Shown here: in pieces, positions 27,106 to 35,438 of the stretch
How positions within the stretch are numbered: position 1 is the stretch's first letter
How the letters are laid out: every line of letters begins with the position of its first letter
Source: Deltaproteobacteria bacterium
Lineage (GTDB): Bacteria; Myxococcota_A; UBA9160; UBA4427
NCBI GenBank assembly: GCA_002719955.1
Contig: PBFW01000071.1
Location: forward strand, 62,001-126,000
DNA: 64,000 nt
Reading direction: 5' to 3'
Notes under the pieces: generated by a model
What the model saw: only the letters and a program-made list of their open reading frames with translations
Told to the model about the DNA's origin: nothing
The model's database searches: none
Translations under genes and position numbers: made by a program

Positions 27106-28167
27106 CTAGAGCTTGTGTTTCTGGGCGTCCGCGATCTGGAAAGCCGTTGCGATCGCTTCGGAGAGATTCTTGCGCAGCACCAGATGGGAGGCTTCGAGAC
27201 TGGCGATCGCCGCTTCCGAAGTCGGGGACACACCGGTGATCAGGCTCTGCGCGTCCCAGGACTCGATCGTCTCGAGGATCTGTTCGAGGGCCGCTGCGCC
27301 AAAGCCTTCGTTCAGGGTCTGCTCGCGGAGATCGATGACGACGGCACGAATCTCGCTGATCCCCGGATCTCGGCCAAGCCTGTCGATGGTGCCGAGGGCC
27401 TCGTCGAGGGTCGTGAAGGGAAGCACCATGACCGGGCCCCAGATATGGACGACGGGTTGCGAACGGTCGAATTGGCCTCCGCGGGCTTCCTCGGCGATGG
27501 GCGGCGCAGGCCCGCGCTCGATCGGGGTTGAGGTGGCGGCCTTTCTGAAGGCTTCGAAGGGCACTTCGGCTAGGAGCCAATGCATCGGAGTTTTCGCGCT
27601 CGCCCGCCAGACCCCGGCTTCCTTGACCTGGAAGCGACAGGTGTCGTCGCCGCGCGCGGCGCATTCGACTTCTCGAGCGATCAGGGATCGGTTCAGCGTT
27701 CCACTCAGCCAGCCCGATGTGTAGCCCGCGCTCATCCAACAGGTCGGATCCTCGCCGGCTCCGAGGCGCGAAGTGTGGGCCACCGCTTCGTGGCGTTCCG
27801 GCCAACAGCCCTCGAGCGAAAAGGCGCCTCGCGCATCGGTCTGCGCACCCGCCGTCCACTGCATCACGAGTGCGGTCGTTTCCGCGCTGACCTCGGTTGC
27901 TGGGTGCAGCGGATCGCTGTCGTCCTGGCAGACCCGAGCGGCGTCGCGCAGACCATGCAGCAGGCCGATCTGGAAAAGTGCAAGGCTCGCCCCGCGCGAG
28001 CCGAGTTCGGCCTGGAATTCCACCAGGAGCGAGGCGAGAAAACGGCCGTCCACGAAGAGTTTCGGGTCGTTCATGAGTACTGTGTCGGGGCCGAACCCGA
28101 GGGTCGTCAGCATCTCGAGCTGATCTCTCGGTTCGGGCTCGGTCGGAGGTTTGGAGGGAGGGCTCAC
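27106..28167 (-). CDS. V4R-domain and STAS-domain regulatory protein
   Basis: The protein is 353 aa and resembles the sensory half of XylR/DmpR-type regulators without their AAA+ part. An N-terminal region (VDGRFLASLLVEFQAELGSR, LFQIGLLHGLRDAA) is XylR_N-like. A V4R (4-vinyl reductase) small-molecule-binding domain follows at about 120-195 (CWPERHEAVAHTSRLG, YTSGWLSGTLNRSLIAREVE, ARGDDTCRFQVKEA; His and Cys residues could bind metal). A STAS-like domain follows at about 235-350 (VVIDLREQTLNEGFG, EAAIASLEASHLVLRKNL). V4R fused to STAS suggests ligand-gated partner switching. It is 55 bp upstream of the J-domain gene and 30 bp downstream of the HD-GYP gene. Confidence 0.75.
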   Translation of the reverse strand: MSPPSKPPTEPEPRDQLEMLTTLGFGPDTVLMNDPKLFVDGRFLASLLVEFQAELGSRGASLALFQIGLLHGLRDAARVCQDDSDPLHPATEVSAETTALVMQWTAGAQTDARGAFSLEGCWPERHEAVAHTSRLGAGEDPTCWMSAGYTSGWLSGTLNRSLIAREVECAARGDDTCRFQVKEAGVWRASAKTPMHWLLAEVPFEAFRKAATSTPIERGPAPPIAEEARGGQFDRSQPVVHIWGPVMVLPFTTLDEALGTIDRLGRDPGISEIRAVVIDLREQTLNEGFGAAALEQILETIESWDAQSLITGVSPTSEAAIASLEASHLVLRKNLSEAIATAFQIADAQKHKL

Positions 28168-28197
28168 TGGGCTGGCTCTTTGGCTGCTGGGCGGTCT

Positions 28198-29337
28198 CTA
28201 GCCTTCGATGAAGGCGTAGATGTCGAATTTCTGGTTCTTCGAGATGAAGGATTCGCCTTCATCTTCGAGTAGCTTAAGGAAGGCGTCGACGACGACGGGG
28301 TCGAACTGGGTTCCCGAAAAGCGGTGGAGTTCCTCGACGACCGTCTCGACCGGAAGTGCCTTTCGGTAGGGTCGATCCGAGGTCATCGCCTCGACCGTGT
28401 CCGCCACCACGATCACGCGCGAAGGCAACGGGATCTGATCACCCACCAGGCGGTCCGGGTAACCTCCCTTGCAGCCGTCGTACCATTCGTGATGGTGTCG
28501 CACGCAGGGCACGACCGAGCGCAGAAACTCGACGGGCTCCAGGATCTTTGCGCCGATTTCGGGATGGAGTTTGATTTCCTCGTACTCGATCTCGTTCAGG
28601 TGGTCGGGCTTGGTGATGATCGCATCGGGGATGCCGATCTTGCCGACGTCGTGGAGCAGGCCGGCGAAGTAGACGCGCTCGATCAATTCCCTGCGCAGGC
28701 TCAACTCGCGGGCGATTCGGGAGGCGTAGACCGCGACGCGTTCGGAATGGCCGCGGGTGTAGGCGTCCTTGGCGTCGATCGCTTCGGCGAGCGCGCGGAT
28801 CGTTTGGATATAGGCGGTTCGCAGTTCGGTGTTCTTTCCGTCGAGTTGCTTGGTTCGTTCTCGAACCTTCTCCTCCAGGTTCTTGTTCATGTCATGGAGC
28901 TTGAAGTTCTGCTCCCGGGTCACCGAGTTGAGGCGTTTGACCTCCGCCTTCAGATCGTAGTGGTCGAAGGCCTGGCGAAGCGTCGCCTTGAGCTCTTCAT
29001 CGTTCCACGGCTTCGTGATCAGCCGATAGATCTCGCCCTTGTTGATCGCTTCGACGGCGACAGTCATGTCTGTGAAGCCGGTGAGCATCATTCGCACGAC
29101 CTCGCTGTGGCGATCTCGAACGCACGCCAGGAAGTCGACACCGGCCATTTCGGGCATGCGCTGGTCGGAAACGACGACCTGTGGCCCGGCGCGCTCGATC
29201 AATTCTAATGCTTCATTGGGACAATTCGCCGTCAGCACATCGATCGGCTCGTTGCGCAGCAGCCGCTGGAGCGCTTTCAGGATGTTGACTTCGTCATCGA
29301 CGAAAAGCACGGTGTGATTCTGCACCGAAGCCCCCAT
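28198..29337 (-). CDS. Response regulator with HD-GYP phosphodiesterase domain
   Basis: The protein is 379 aa: an N-terminal receiver (VLFVDDEVNILKALQRLL, phospho-Asp in VVVSDQRMPEMAG, Lys in LITKPWNDEE), a coiled-coil linker of about 50 residues, and an HD-GYP domain. The HD-GYP domain has the HD pair in GLLHDVGKIGIPD and the GYP signature HHEWYDGCKGGYPDRL. HD-GYP enzymes hydrolyse cyclic di-GMP (some cyclic GAMP) with a di- or tri-iron centre. The ATG at 29337 gives the usual short lead into the receiver. It sits in the four-gene signalling block; no partner kinase is adjacent, though a hybrid kinase lies about 7 kb away. Confidence 0.93.
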   Translation of the reverse strand: MGASVQNHTVLFVDDEVNILKALQRLLRNEPIDVLTANCPNEALELIERAGPQVVVSDQRMPEMAGVDFLACVRDRHSEVVRMMLTGFTDMTVAVEAINKGEIYRLITKPWNDEELKATLRQAFDHYDLKAEVKRLNSVTREQNFKLHDMNKNLEEKVRERTKQLDGKNTELRTAYIQTIRALAEAIDAKDAYTRGHSERVAVYASRIARELSLRRELIERVYFAGLLHDVGKIGIPDAIITKPDHLNEIEYEEIKLHPEIGAKILEPVEFLRSVVPCVRHHHEWYDGCKGGYPDRLVGDQIPLPSRVIVVADTVEAMTSDRPYRKALPVETVVEELHRFSGTQFDPVVVDAFLKLLEDEGESFISKNQKFDIYAFIEG

Positions 29338-29575
29338 GGCGATGTCCCATCCCGGTTGCGGTGCGAGAAAGATCGCCAGCTGTGAGGCGATCGGCACGCC
29401 TCATTGGGTTTCGTATCGGCGCATGACCTTCGTACCGTTAGGAATCCTGCCCCGATCAGAAGGACACCGCAGTGCCGTGGCGAGACGGTTGGTGCGTCCC
29501 AAGCAACCGACAGGCAGCTTCTTGGCACGCGACCCGCATACGCCCGCGCGACAAAGCGCCTGCGGCCCGCGCGCG

Positions 29576-30580
29576 CTATAAATAGTTCCCGCCGTCGCTT
29601 CGGATCCGAGTATTCGCTTGTCTGAATCGGCTGATCTCTCGCGTGAAATCCTCTTCCGTGACCTGTTCTGGATTCTCACCGGCGGCGTCGAGGCGAGCCT
29701 TCTGGCGGAGCACGGCGTGGAGGATTCGAACCCAATCCCCGATACTCGGCTCACGGGTATTGTCGACGATGCCCTTCCAATCGAATTCGCCGAAGATCGA
29801 TCGTTTCGCTCGAGATTCCGCTTCGCCTGCATGAATCCGAAGGGCTGCGATCACATCGTCCGGAAAGAGCGGGTTGACCTCGACGACGCGCTCGAATCGC
29901 CCCGGCGAGAGGAAGGCTTCGGGCAGGGTGTCCGGATGGCTCGTGCTCGCGATGACCAGACAATCGGAGATCGCCAGCGAACGATCGATGAGTTCGAAGA
30001 GGAGATCCATGATGGGACCCGTGGGGAGCTCTCCGGCGCGATCGCCCATGTCGTGGGCGCGGGAGAATTCGAGTTCATCGAAGAAGACCGTGACGGGAGG
30101 CATCTCGTCGAGCGCAGCGGACCATCCCTGAATCAATTCTCCGATCTTGGGGACTCCGTGGATGACGTCGAGCACCATTCGGGGAACATCGACGCGCACG
30201 AAGGCGGTCTCGGTTCGGGCTGCCAAGGCTTCGGCGAGCAGCGATTTTCCACTGCCCCGACGACCGATCATCAACATCGCCGAGGGCGGGAAGGTCCCCC
30301 AGCGCCCGTAGACATCCGGACTGGTCTGGGCGTAGGCGTAGGTCAGGATCTCGTCTTTGGGACTCACCAGGCCGCCAATCTGGTCGAACCGGATCTCCGG
30401 GGCCGGGACGATCGTGGCCCCTCGGGCCAGGGGCTCGACATTTCGTTGGAAGCTCGACCAGATATTGGCCGCGCGGTCGGCGAGGAGGCTTCGGTCGTTC
30501 ATGTCCGGCAGTCTAGCGAGGCTTTGCGAGAGCTGGCTCAGCCAGTCAAATTCACCTGGGCTCTTCGCCAGCTGATCCAC
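29576..30580 (-). CDS. AAA-family ATPase
   Basis: This is a single-domain AAA+ ATPase of about 334 aa. The order is a helical N-terminus (SPGEFDWLSQLSQSLARLPD), a linker with FDQIGGLVSPKDEIL (the short region typical of FtsH/Cdc48-type modules), and the AAA core. The core has Walker A GRRGSGKSLL, Walker B VTVFFDELEF, sensor 1 IASTSHPD and the arginine-finger-like GRFERVVEV. No protease or membrane segment is attached, so it may act as a remodeler or a MoxR/Cdc48-like helper. Starts at GTG 30580 or ATG 30502 are both possible; the intervening residues look protein-like. It heads the four-gene leftward block, with about 240 bp before the HD-GYP gene. Confidence 0.8.
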   Translation of the reverse strand: MDQLAKSPGEFDWLSQLSQSLARLPDMNDRSLLADRAANIWSSFQRNVEPLARGATIVPAPEIRFDQIGGLVSPKDEILTYAYAQTSPDVYGRWGTFPPSAMLMIGRRGSGKSLLAEALAARTETAFVRVDVPRMVLDVIHGVPKIGELIQGWSAALDEMPPVTVFFDELEFSRAHDMGDRAGELPTGPIMDLLFELIDRSLAISDCLVIASTSHPDTLPEAFLSPGRFERVVEVNPLFPDDVIAALRIHAGEAESRAKRSIFGEFDWKGIVDNTREPSIGDWVRILHAVLRQKARLDAAGENPEQVTEEDFTREISRFRQANTRIRSDGGNYL

Positions 30581-30689
30581 TCGGCACACAAAGAGCCCAC
30601 CGGCGTAGATTGTCAGCGGACATCTGGGCATGGGTGCCGGCGCAGGGTTCCGGTGGCGGGGGACTTGCGCAATACTCCGCGCCCAGCGC

Positions 30690-30764
30690 GTCCCCATCGT
30701 CTAGCGGTTAGGACACCGGCCTTTCAAGCCGGCGACACGGGTTCGATTCCCGTTGGGGATGCCA
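30690..30764 (+). tRNA. tRNA-Glu (anticodon TTC), CCA encoded
   Basis: The cloverleaf is complete. The acceptor stem gtcccca pairs with tggggat (first pair G-U). The D arm is gtctagcggttaggac, and the anticodon stem ccggc/gccgg encloses the loop ctttcaa with TTC at 30723-30725. The T arm is cgggttcgattcccg. The discriminator G is followed by an encoded CCA. It lies between the AAA ATPase (divergent) and the first P450, with a T-run just downstream. Confidence 0.97.
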
Positions 30765-30912
30765 CTGTTTTTCGCTGCGCTGGGCGGACACGTCGGGGCG
30801 GCCTCGTGGGGCCGGACTCGGGTGTCCATGGCCGGGCCGATTTCCGGCTTCGCTCGCTGGCGGTGGTCTCTTTGCGGTCGCTCCATTCGGTGCCAGCGAG
30901 AGGAGGACCGCC

Positions 30913-32103
30913 TTGGTCGATGAGACGACGGTCGATCTCTTTGATCACAGACACACGCAGGATCTCTGGGAAGCCACGGCACGATGGCGGCGGGAGTCGC
31001 CGGTGGTGCGGCTGCCGGGGGGATTCGTTTACGTGTCGCGCTGGGCGGATTGTTGGCAGGTCCTGCGCGATCCACTGACCTTCGCGAACGGGAACGGCTT
31101 CAAGGCTGTCGAGATGCCCGACGAAGAACGGATGCTCGGGGAGATGGATCCGCCGAGACATCCGCGCTTGCGGCGGATCATGCGGCAATCCTTCGACCGG
31201 CGGTCGGTCGAAGCGGAGCGGCCCTTTGCGCGTGACACTGCAAAGCGTCTGCTCTCCGCCTGGGGCCCCGGATCCCGGGTCGATCTGATTTCCCAGTTCA
31301 CGGATCAGATCACCAACCTCGCGAGTTTTCATCTGCTCGGTTTTCCGCTCGAGGATTCGGAGCGCGTCGTCGGGTGGGTTCGCGAGCTCCTGCACAGCGA
31401 TTGGCCGGAACTCAATCGGACGCGCCGCGGGCAGGGACTCGAGGGCGCCTTTCCTGAATTGTCGGCGTATTTCGATGGGCTGGTCGAAGCGCGGCGTGGG
31501 GAGGGGGCGGCGGAGGATCTCCTTACGCGGCTGGTTCGGAGTCGCCTGGAGGGCGAGCCGCTGACGCCGACGGTCCTGCGGACGCTGACGGCGCATCTCG
31601 TGCTGGGCGGGATTTCGACGACGACGAATCTACTGGGCAGCCTCTTGCTGCGGATCCTGCGCGATTCCGAGCTGCACGCCCGACTGCGAGGGGAGCCCTC
31701 GCTCATTGCCGCGGCCGTCGAGGAGAGTCTGCGGCTCGACCCCCCGGTCCTCTTCGTGAGGCGGGTATGCCGTCGTGAAACGGCGATCGCGGGTGTGCGG
31801 ATTCTCGAGGGCGAACCGGTTCTGGCGGGGATCGCCTCAGCGAATCGGGACGAACGCGTATTCGAGATCCCGGACGCCTACCGCCTGGACCGGGGCCTGC
31901 CTCGGCATCTTTCGTTCTCCGGGGGTGCGCATCATTGCATGGGGGCCGGCTTCGCTCGCATGGTGGTCGGCGAGGTGATCGGCGCGTTCGTCGAACGCTT
32001 CAACGTGAACGACGTGAGGCTCGCATCGGATTTCGAGTTCGAGGGCGTACCGGTCTTTCTGGAATTCGGTCCCGTTCGGCTCGACGTCTCCGTTTCGGGT
32101 TAG
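30913..32103 (+). CDS. Cytochrome P450
   Basis: This soluble bacterial P450 of 396 aa is predicted to mono-oxygenate a small hydrophobic substrate with electrons from a ferredoxin partner. The I-helix is LVLGGISTTTNLL, the K-helix ExxR is EESLRLD, and the heme loop is FSGGAHHCMGAGFAR, with the axial Cys in HCMG. The TTG start at 30913 is supported by AGGAGG eight bases upstream. It converges on a second P450, with the stop codons overlapping by 4 bp. No ferredoxin or reductase gene is in the window. The specific substrate is not predictable. Confidence 0.92.
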   Translation: MVDETTVDLFDHRHTQDLWEATARWRRESPVVRLPGGFVYVSRWADCWQVLRDPLTFANGNGFKAVEMPDEERMLGEMDPPRHPRLRRIMRQSFDRRSVEAERPFARDTAKRLLSAWGPGSRVDLISQFTDQITNLASFHLLGFPLEDSERVVGWVRELLHSDWPELNRTRRGQGLEGAFPELSAYFDGLVEARRGEGAAEDLLTRLVRSRLEGEPLTPTVLRTLTAHLVLGGISTTTNLLGSLLLRILRDSELHARLRGEPSLIAAAVEESLRLDPPVLFVRRVCRRETAIAGVRILEGEPVLAGIASANRDERVFEIPDAYRLDRGLPRHLSFSGGAHHCMGAGFARMVVGEVIGAFVERFNVNDVRLASDFEFEGVPVFLEFGPVRLDVSVSG

Positions 32104-33410
32104 GCCGCGGCCCGCACCTCGAGCCGATGGATCGCGGACACGTGCAAGTTGGGGCATCGCTCCGGTCCCTTGGCTAGTTCCATTTGCGGGAGCAGCGGTG
32201 CCAACGCCTTGAGTGCGGCGCGCAGCTCCCATCGGGCGAGGTTCGCGCCCATGCAGAAATGCGCTCCGTAGCCGCCGAATGCGAGATGGCGGTTCGGCTT
32301 TCGCGTGATGTCGAACGTGTAGGGATCGTCGAAGACTTCGGGATCGCGGTTGGCAGACGGGTACCACATGCCGACGTCCTCCCCCGCCTTGATCTTGACG
32401 CCGGAGAGTTCGAAATCCTTGATCGGCGTGCGTGCGAACTGGAGCACGGGAGAGGTCCAGCGCAGGATCTCCTCGCCGGCGGAGATGATCAGATCGGTGT
32501 TGTCCGGATTCTCGGCGAGCAGCTTCAGTTGGTCGGGGTTTTCGAGCAGAGCGGCAACGCCTCCGCTGATCGCGTTCTGGGTCGTTTCGTTGCCGGCCGC
32601 GAGGACGACGAACAGAAAACCCTGGAGCTGCTGAACCGTGAGTTTCTTTCCGTCGAGCGTTGCGTGGACGAGTTGCGTGCACAGGTCATCGCCGCCAGGG
32701 CCCTTCGCCTCACGGTCGGCGATGACATCGATCATATAATCGGTCATCTCCTCTGCCGCGCGCCAGATGCCCTCGTTGCGACCTTCGCCCTCGTTGAAGA
32801 AGCTCTTCTCCGGTGCGCCGATCATCACGTTCGTCAGCTGCTTGAGACGCTTCCAGTCGTTGCGCGGCAACCCCATCATTTCGCCGATCGCGGAGAGTGG
32901 CAATTTCTCGGCGAACCCCTTCACGAAATCTGTCGTCTCGCCCTTCTTGGCGGCGGTCTGGAGTTCGAGGCTGAATTCGTCGGCGAATTGTCGGGAGAGC
33001 TCCGCGAAATGGCCTTCGACGTTGCGCAGGGCGTAGGGTGTGAAACGTTTGGCGATCAGGAGACGGAAATTCCGGTGGCGGGGGTCGTCCATGAAGATGA
33101 AGTCGGGCACCTCGTCCGGGTCCCATCCGCGTTGTTCGGCCTTCAGCCGGACGAAATGTTTCTGTCGCTCGTCATCTTCGATGGATTGGAGTCGCAGGCG
33201 GCGGCTATTCACGAAGATATCGGCATTCTTCGAGATGGTGAGGATGTCCTCGTGCCGGGTGATCGCGTAGAAGGGGTCGATGCCCTCGCGCTCGTACCAG
33301 AAGATCGGCGCCTCCTTGCGGAGCAGGTCCCACTCCGCAAAGGGGTAGCCCCGCGTGAGGTAGAGATCGGTCGAGTGGAGGTCCAGGTTGTCAAGTGTGA
33401 GTTCAGCCAT
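32100..33410 (-). CDS. Cytochrome P450
   Basis: The protein is 436 aa, of the CYP107/CYP125-like soluble type. The visible signatures are the I-helix LFVVLAAGNETTQNAISGG (AGxxT), the ExxR GEEILRWTSPV, the PERF-like ANRDPEVFDDPYTFDITR, and the heme loop FGGYGAHFCMGANLAR. The combination of AGNETT and RNAISGG is common in P450s of steroid- or terpene-degrading bacteria, but that is only suggestive. It is transcribed toward the first P450 and divergent from the amidohydrolase gene, which starts 88 bp away. The two P450s are not close copies. Confidence 0.94.
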   Translation of the reverse strand: MAELTLDNLDLHSTDLYLTRGYPFAEWDLLRKEAPIFWYEREGIDPFYAITRHEDILTISKNADIFVNSRRLRLQSIEDDERQKHFVRLKAEQRGWDPDEVPDFIFMDDPRHRNFRLLIAKRFTPYALRNVEGHFAELSRQFADEFSLELQTAAKKGETTDFVKGFAEKLPLSAIGEMMGLPRNDWKRLKQLTNVMIGAPEKSFFNEGEGRNEGIWRAAEEMTDYMIDVIADREAKGPGGDDLCTQLVHATLDGKKLTVQQLQGFLFVVLAAGNETTQNAISGGVAALLENPDQLKLLAENPDNTDLIISAGEEILRWTSPVLQFARTPIKDFELSGVKIKAGEDVGMWYPSANRDPEVFDDPYTFDITRKPNRHLAFGGYGAHFCMGANLARWELRAALKALAPLLPQMELAKGPERCPNLHVSAIHRLEVRAAA

Positions 33411-33498
33411 GATGATGACGTTATCGCCCGGGGTGGGCGGCTGCTAGCGTGCCCTCACGCGCTCGATTCATTGAGAGTGTGGAGGTTCGAACTCGCGA

Positions 33499-34431
33499 AT
33501 GGAAAAGATCACCGCCGTCGATGCCCACCACCACCTCTGGGATCTCGAGGAGAACAGCTACCCGTGGCTGGTCTCGAATCCCGAGACCGATCCCTTCGAG
33601 AATTTCTCGGATCTCTGTCGCAGCTATCGGGTCGGTGATTTTCTCGCGGATACGGCTCGCCAGCAGATCGTGAAATCCGTCCACGTCCAGGCGGAGTACG
33701 ACGAGGCGGATCCGATTGCGGAGACCGCCTGGCTTCAGCGGGTCGCGGACGCGCCGGAGTCCGGTGGCTTCCCCCATGCCATCGTAGCGTGGGGCGATTT
33801 GTCACAACCCGATGTCGAAGCCATCCTCGAGGGCCATCGCGAGTACGCGAATCTGCGCGGACTGCGACAGATGTTGAACCACACGCCGCCGGGGACCGAG
33901 GACGCGGTCGATGTCGAGGGGGCCAATGTCCTCGACAAACAGGGCAACCTGCTCGAGAACGAGGTCTTCCTTCGGAATTTCTCTTTGCTTCGGAAATATG
34001 ATCTGTCCTTCGATCTGCAGATCTTCCCCTGGCAGACAGAGGCGGGCGCAAGCCTGGTTGCGGCGCATCCGGATATCTCGTTCATCCTGAATCACACCCT
34101 CATGCCCTTCGACCGATCCGAGCAGGGGCTCGGGATCTGGCGTCGGGCGCTCGAGACCTACGCGGGCCTTCCAAATGTCGTCATCAAGGTCTCGGGTCTG
34201 GGGATGGCGCCGGGTGGCTGGGACGAGGCGATGAACCGTCGACTGGTCGGGGAGACGATCGAGGTTTTCGGGCCCGGGCGATGTTTATTCGCGAGCAATT
34301 TCCCCGTCGACCGGCTGATGTCGGATTACGACACGGTCTGGGACATGTTTCGCGCCGTGATCACCGAATTTTCGGCGGACGAGCAAGCGGCGATGTTGCG
34401 GACGAACGCCGAGCGTTCGTATCGCATCTAG
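33499..34431 (+). CDS. Amidohydrolase family protein (COG3618 type)
   Basis: The protein is 310 aa with a TIM-barrel metal-dependent hydrolase fold, of the type used for lactones and 2-pyrone dicarboxylates. The first strand carries AVDAHHHLWDLEENSYPWL, with the usual DxHxH-like metal site. Later motifs are GLRQMLNHTPPG, FILNHTLMPFD and the C-terminal CLFASNFPVDRLM, where the Asp is the usual catalytic residue. The start codon follows GTGGAGG by about 13 bases. Its neighbours (P450s, aldo/keto reductase, dienelactone hydrolase) suggest a catabolic context. The substrate is unknown. Confidence 0.85.
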   Translation: MEKITAVDAHHHLWDLEENSYPWLVSNPETDPFENFSDLCRSYRVGDFLADTARQQIVKSVHVQAEYDEADPIAETAWLQRVADAPESGGFPHAIVAWGDLSQPDVEAILEGHREYANLRGLRQMLNHTPPGTEDAVDVEGANVLDKQGNLLENEVFLRNFSLLRKYDLSFDLQIFPWQTEAGASLVAAHPDISFILNHTLMPFDRSEQGLGIWRRALETYAGLPNVVIKVSGLGMAPGGWDEAMNRRLVGETIEVFGPGRCLFASNFPVDRLMSDYDTVWDMFRAVITEFSADEQAAMLRTNAERSYRI

Positions 34432-34612
34432 GGTCGATTCCGGCAGGGCCGGCTCTCCTCGGCCGCAGGCCCGCCTGCGTGGATTCGCGAAATGAGTTGC
34501 CCTGGATTGGCCGGAGAAGAAGGCGCCCGCATCGGGTCGACTCAAGCGATTTGGCTCCGCCGCCGATACGGGGTCTGACCGGAACGAGGCATCCGGTCGC
34601 CGCATCTGGAAA

Positions 34613-34655
34613 GGGCCGGTTCGCACTCGAGGGTGCGACCGGCCCTTCTCCTTTT
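34613..34655 (+). terminator. Rho-independent terminator
   Basis: A long GC-rich stem (agggccggttcgcac paired with gtgcgaccggccct, one bulged base) with a short loop is followed by ttctccttttt. It is placed about 180 bp after the amidohydrolase stop and before the opposite-strand GST remnant. In the plus orientation the T-run makes it a good intrinsic terminator. Confidence 0.7.
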
Positions 34656-34711
34656 TGGGCGATGAGACGACCGCCGTGGAGGGTCTCCTCTAGGCTTCGA
34701 CGCGGCGAGCC

Positions 34712-35413
34712 TCAGTCGCTGAAATCGTCCGCGCGCGCCTCGAGCGATTTGATTCGTCCCTCCAGCCGATCCAGGAAGGCCGCGAGCGTCGGGCGTTCCT
34801 CGATCGCTTGTGCGCAATGAGGGATCGGTCCGTTTCGCAACACGCGAAGCATCGAGTAGACCGAGATGTCAGCGATGCTCGGTTCGTCGGGGTGGAAGAA
34901 GGCGCGGTCGCGCAGGAACCTCACGAGGTCGTTCATGCGATCTTCGAGTTCGTGGATGATCTCAAGCTCACGGGCATCGGCCCGGGGTATGGGGCGCGCG
35001 ACCGAAAGGACGACCCAGATGGCTCTTGATCCGGGTGAGCGGCGAGTCATCGATCGGCTCATCGTCTCCGGGCTGCGGATAGCGCGCGGCCCGCCAGCGA
35101 TTCCAGTACCAGGAAAACGAGTTTTCAGACCAATTGGCGAGATTGAGCTGGGCCTCTGCCGCGCGCGGGTCGGTAGAGTAGAGCGGTGGTTCGGGAAAGC
35201 GCTCGTCGAGCCAGGTGATGATCGCGAGCGAGTCGGCTTTGCGCCGCCCATCGATCTCGAGCACCGGAAGCGTGCGCGCGATCGGGCTCCAGCGCACGAC
35301 GGCCTCCGGATCGTCGGACGTGACCCGTTCGAAGGACAACGCCTTGAGCGCCAACGCCGCCGCGACCTTCTCCGAGAAGGGGTTCACCGATTGCGTGAGA
35401 AGAGTCGGATGAC
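34712..35413 (-). pseudogene. Glutathione S-transferase family gene with frameshifts
   Basis: Two frames together encode one GST. The N-terminal thioredoxin-like part (NPFSEKVAAALALKALSFER, TLPVLEIDGRRKADSLAII) runs to SPLTRIKSHLG in one frame. The C-terminal helical part (RADARELEIIHELEDRMNDL, EPSIADISVYSMLRV) is in another, with the switch near 34985-35015. The very start is also disturbed: VIRLFS lies one frame off from QSVNPF, and no ATG or GTG precedes it, so the nearest in-frame start is GTG 35387. It lies 25 bp after the aldo/keto reductase stop on the same strand. Either a decayed gene or an assembly error; two separate lesions favour decay. Confidence 0.75.
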
Positions 35414-35438
35414 CGGGCTGGTCTCCGCCGGATCGGGT

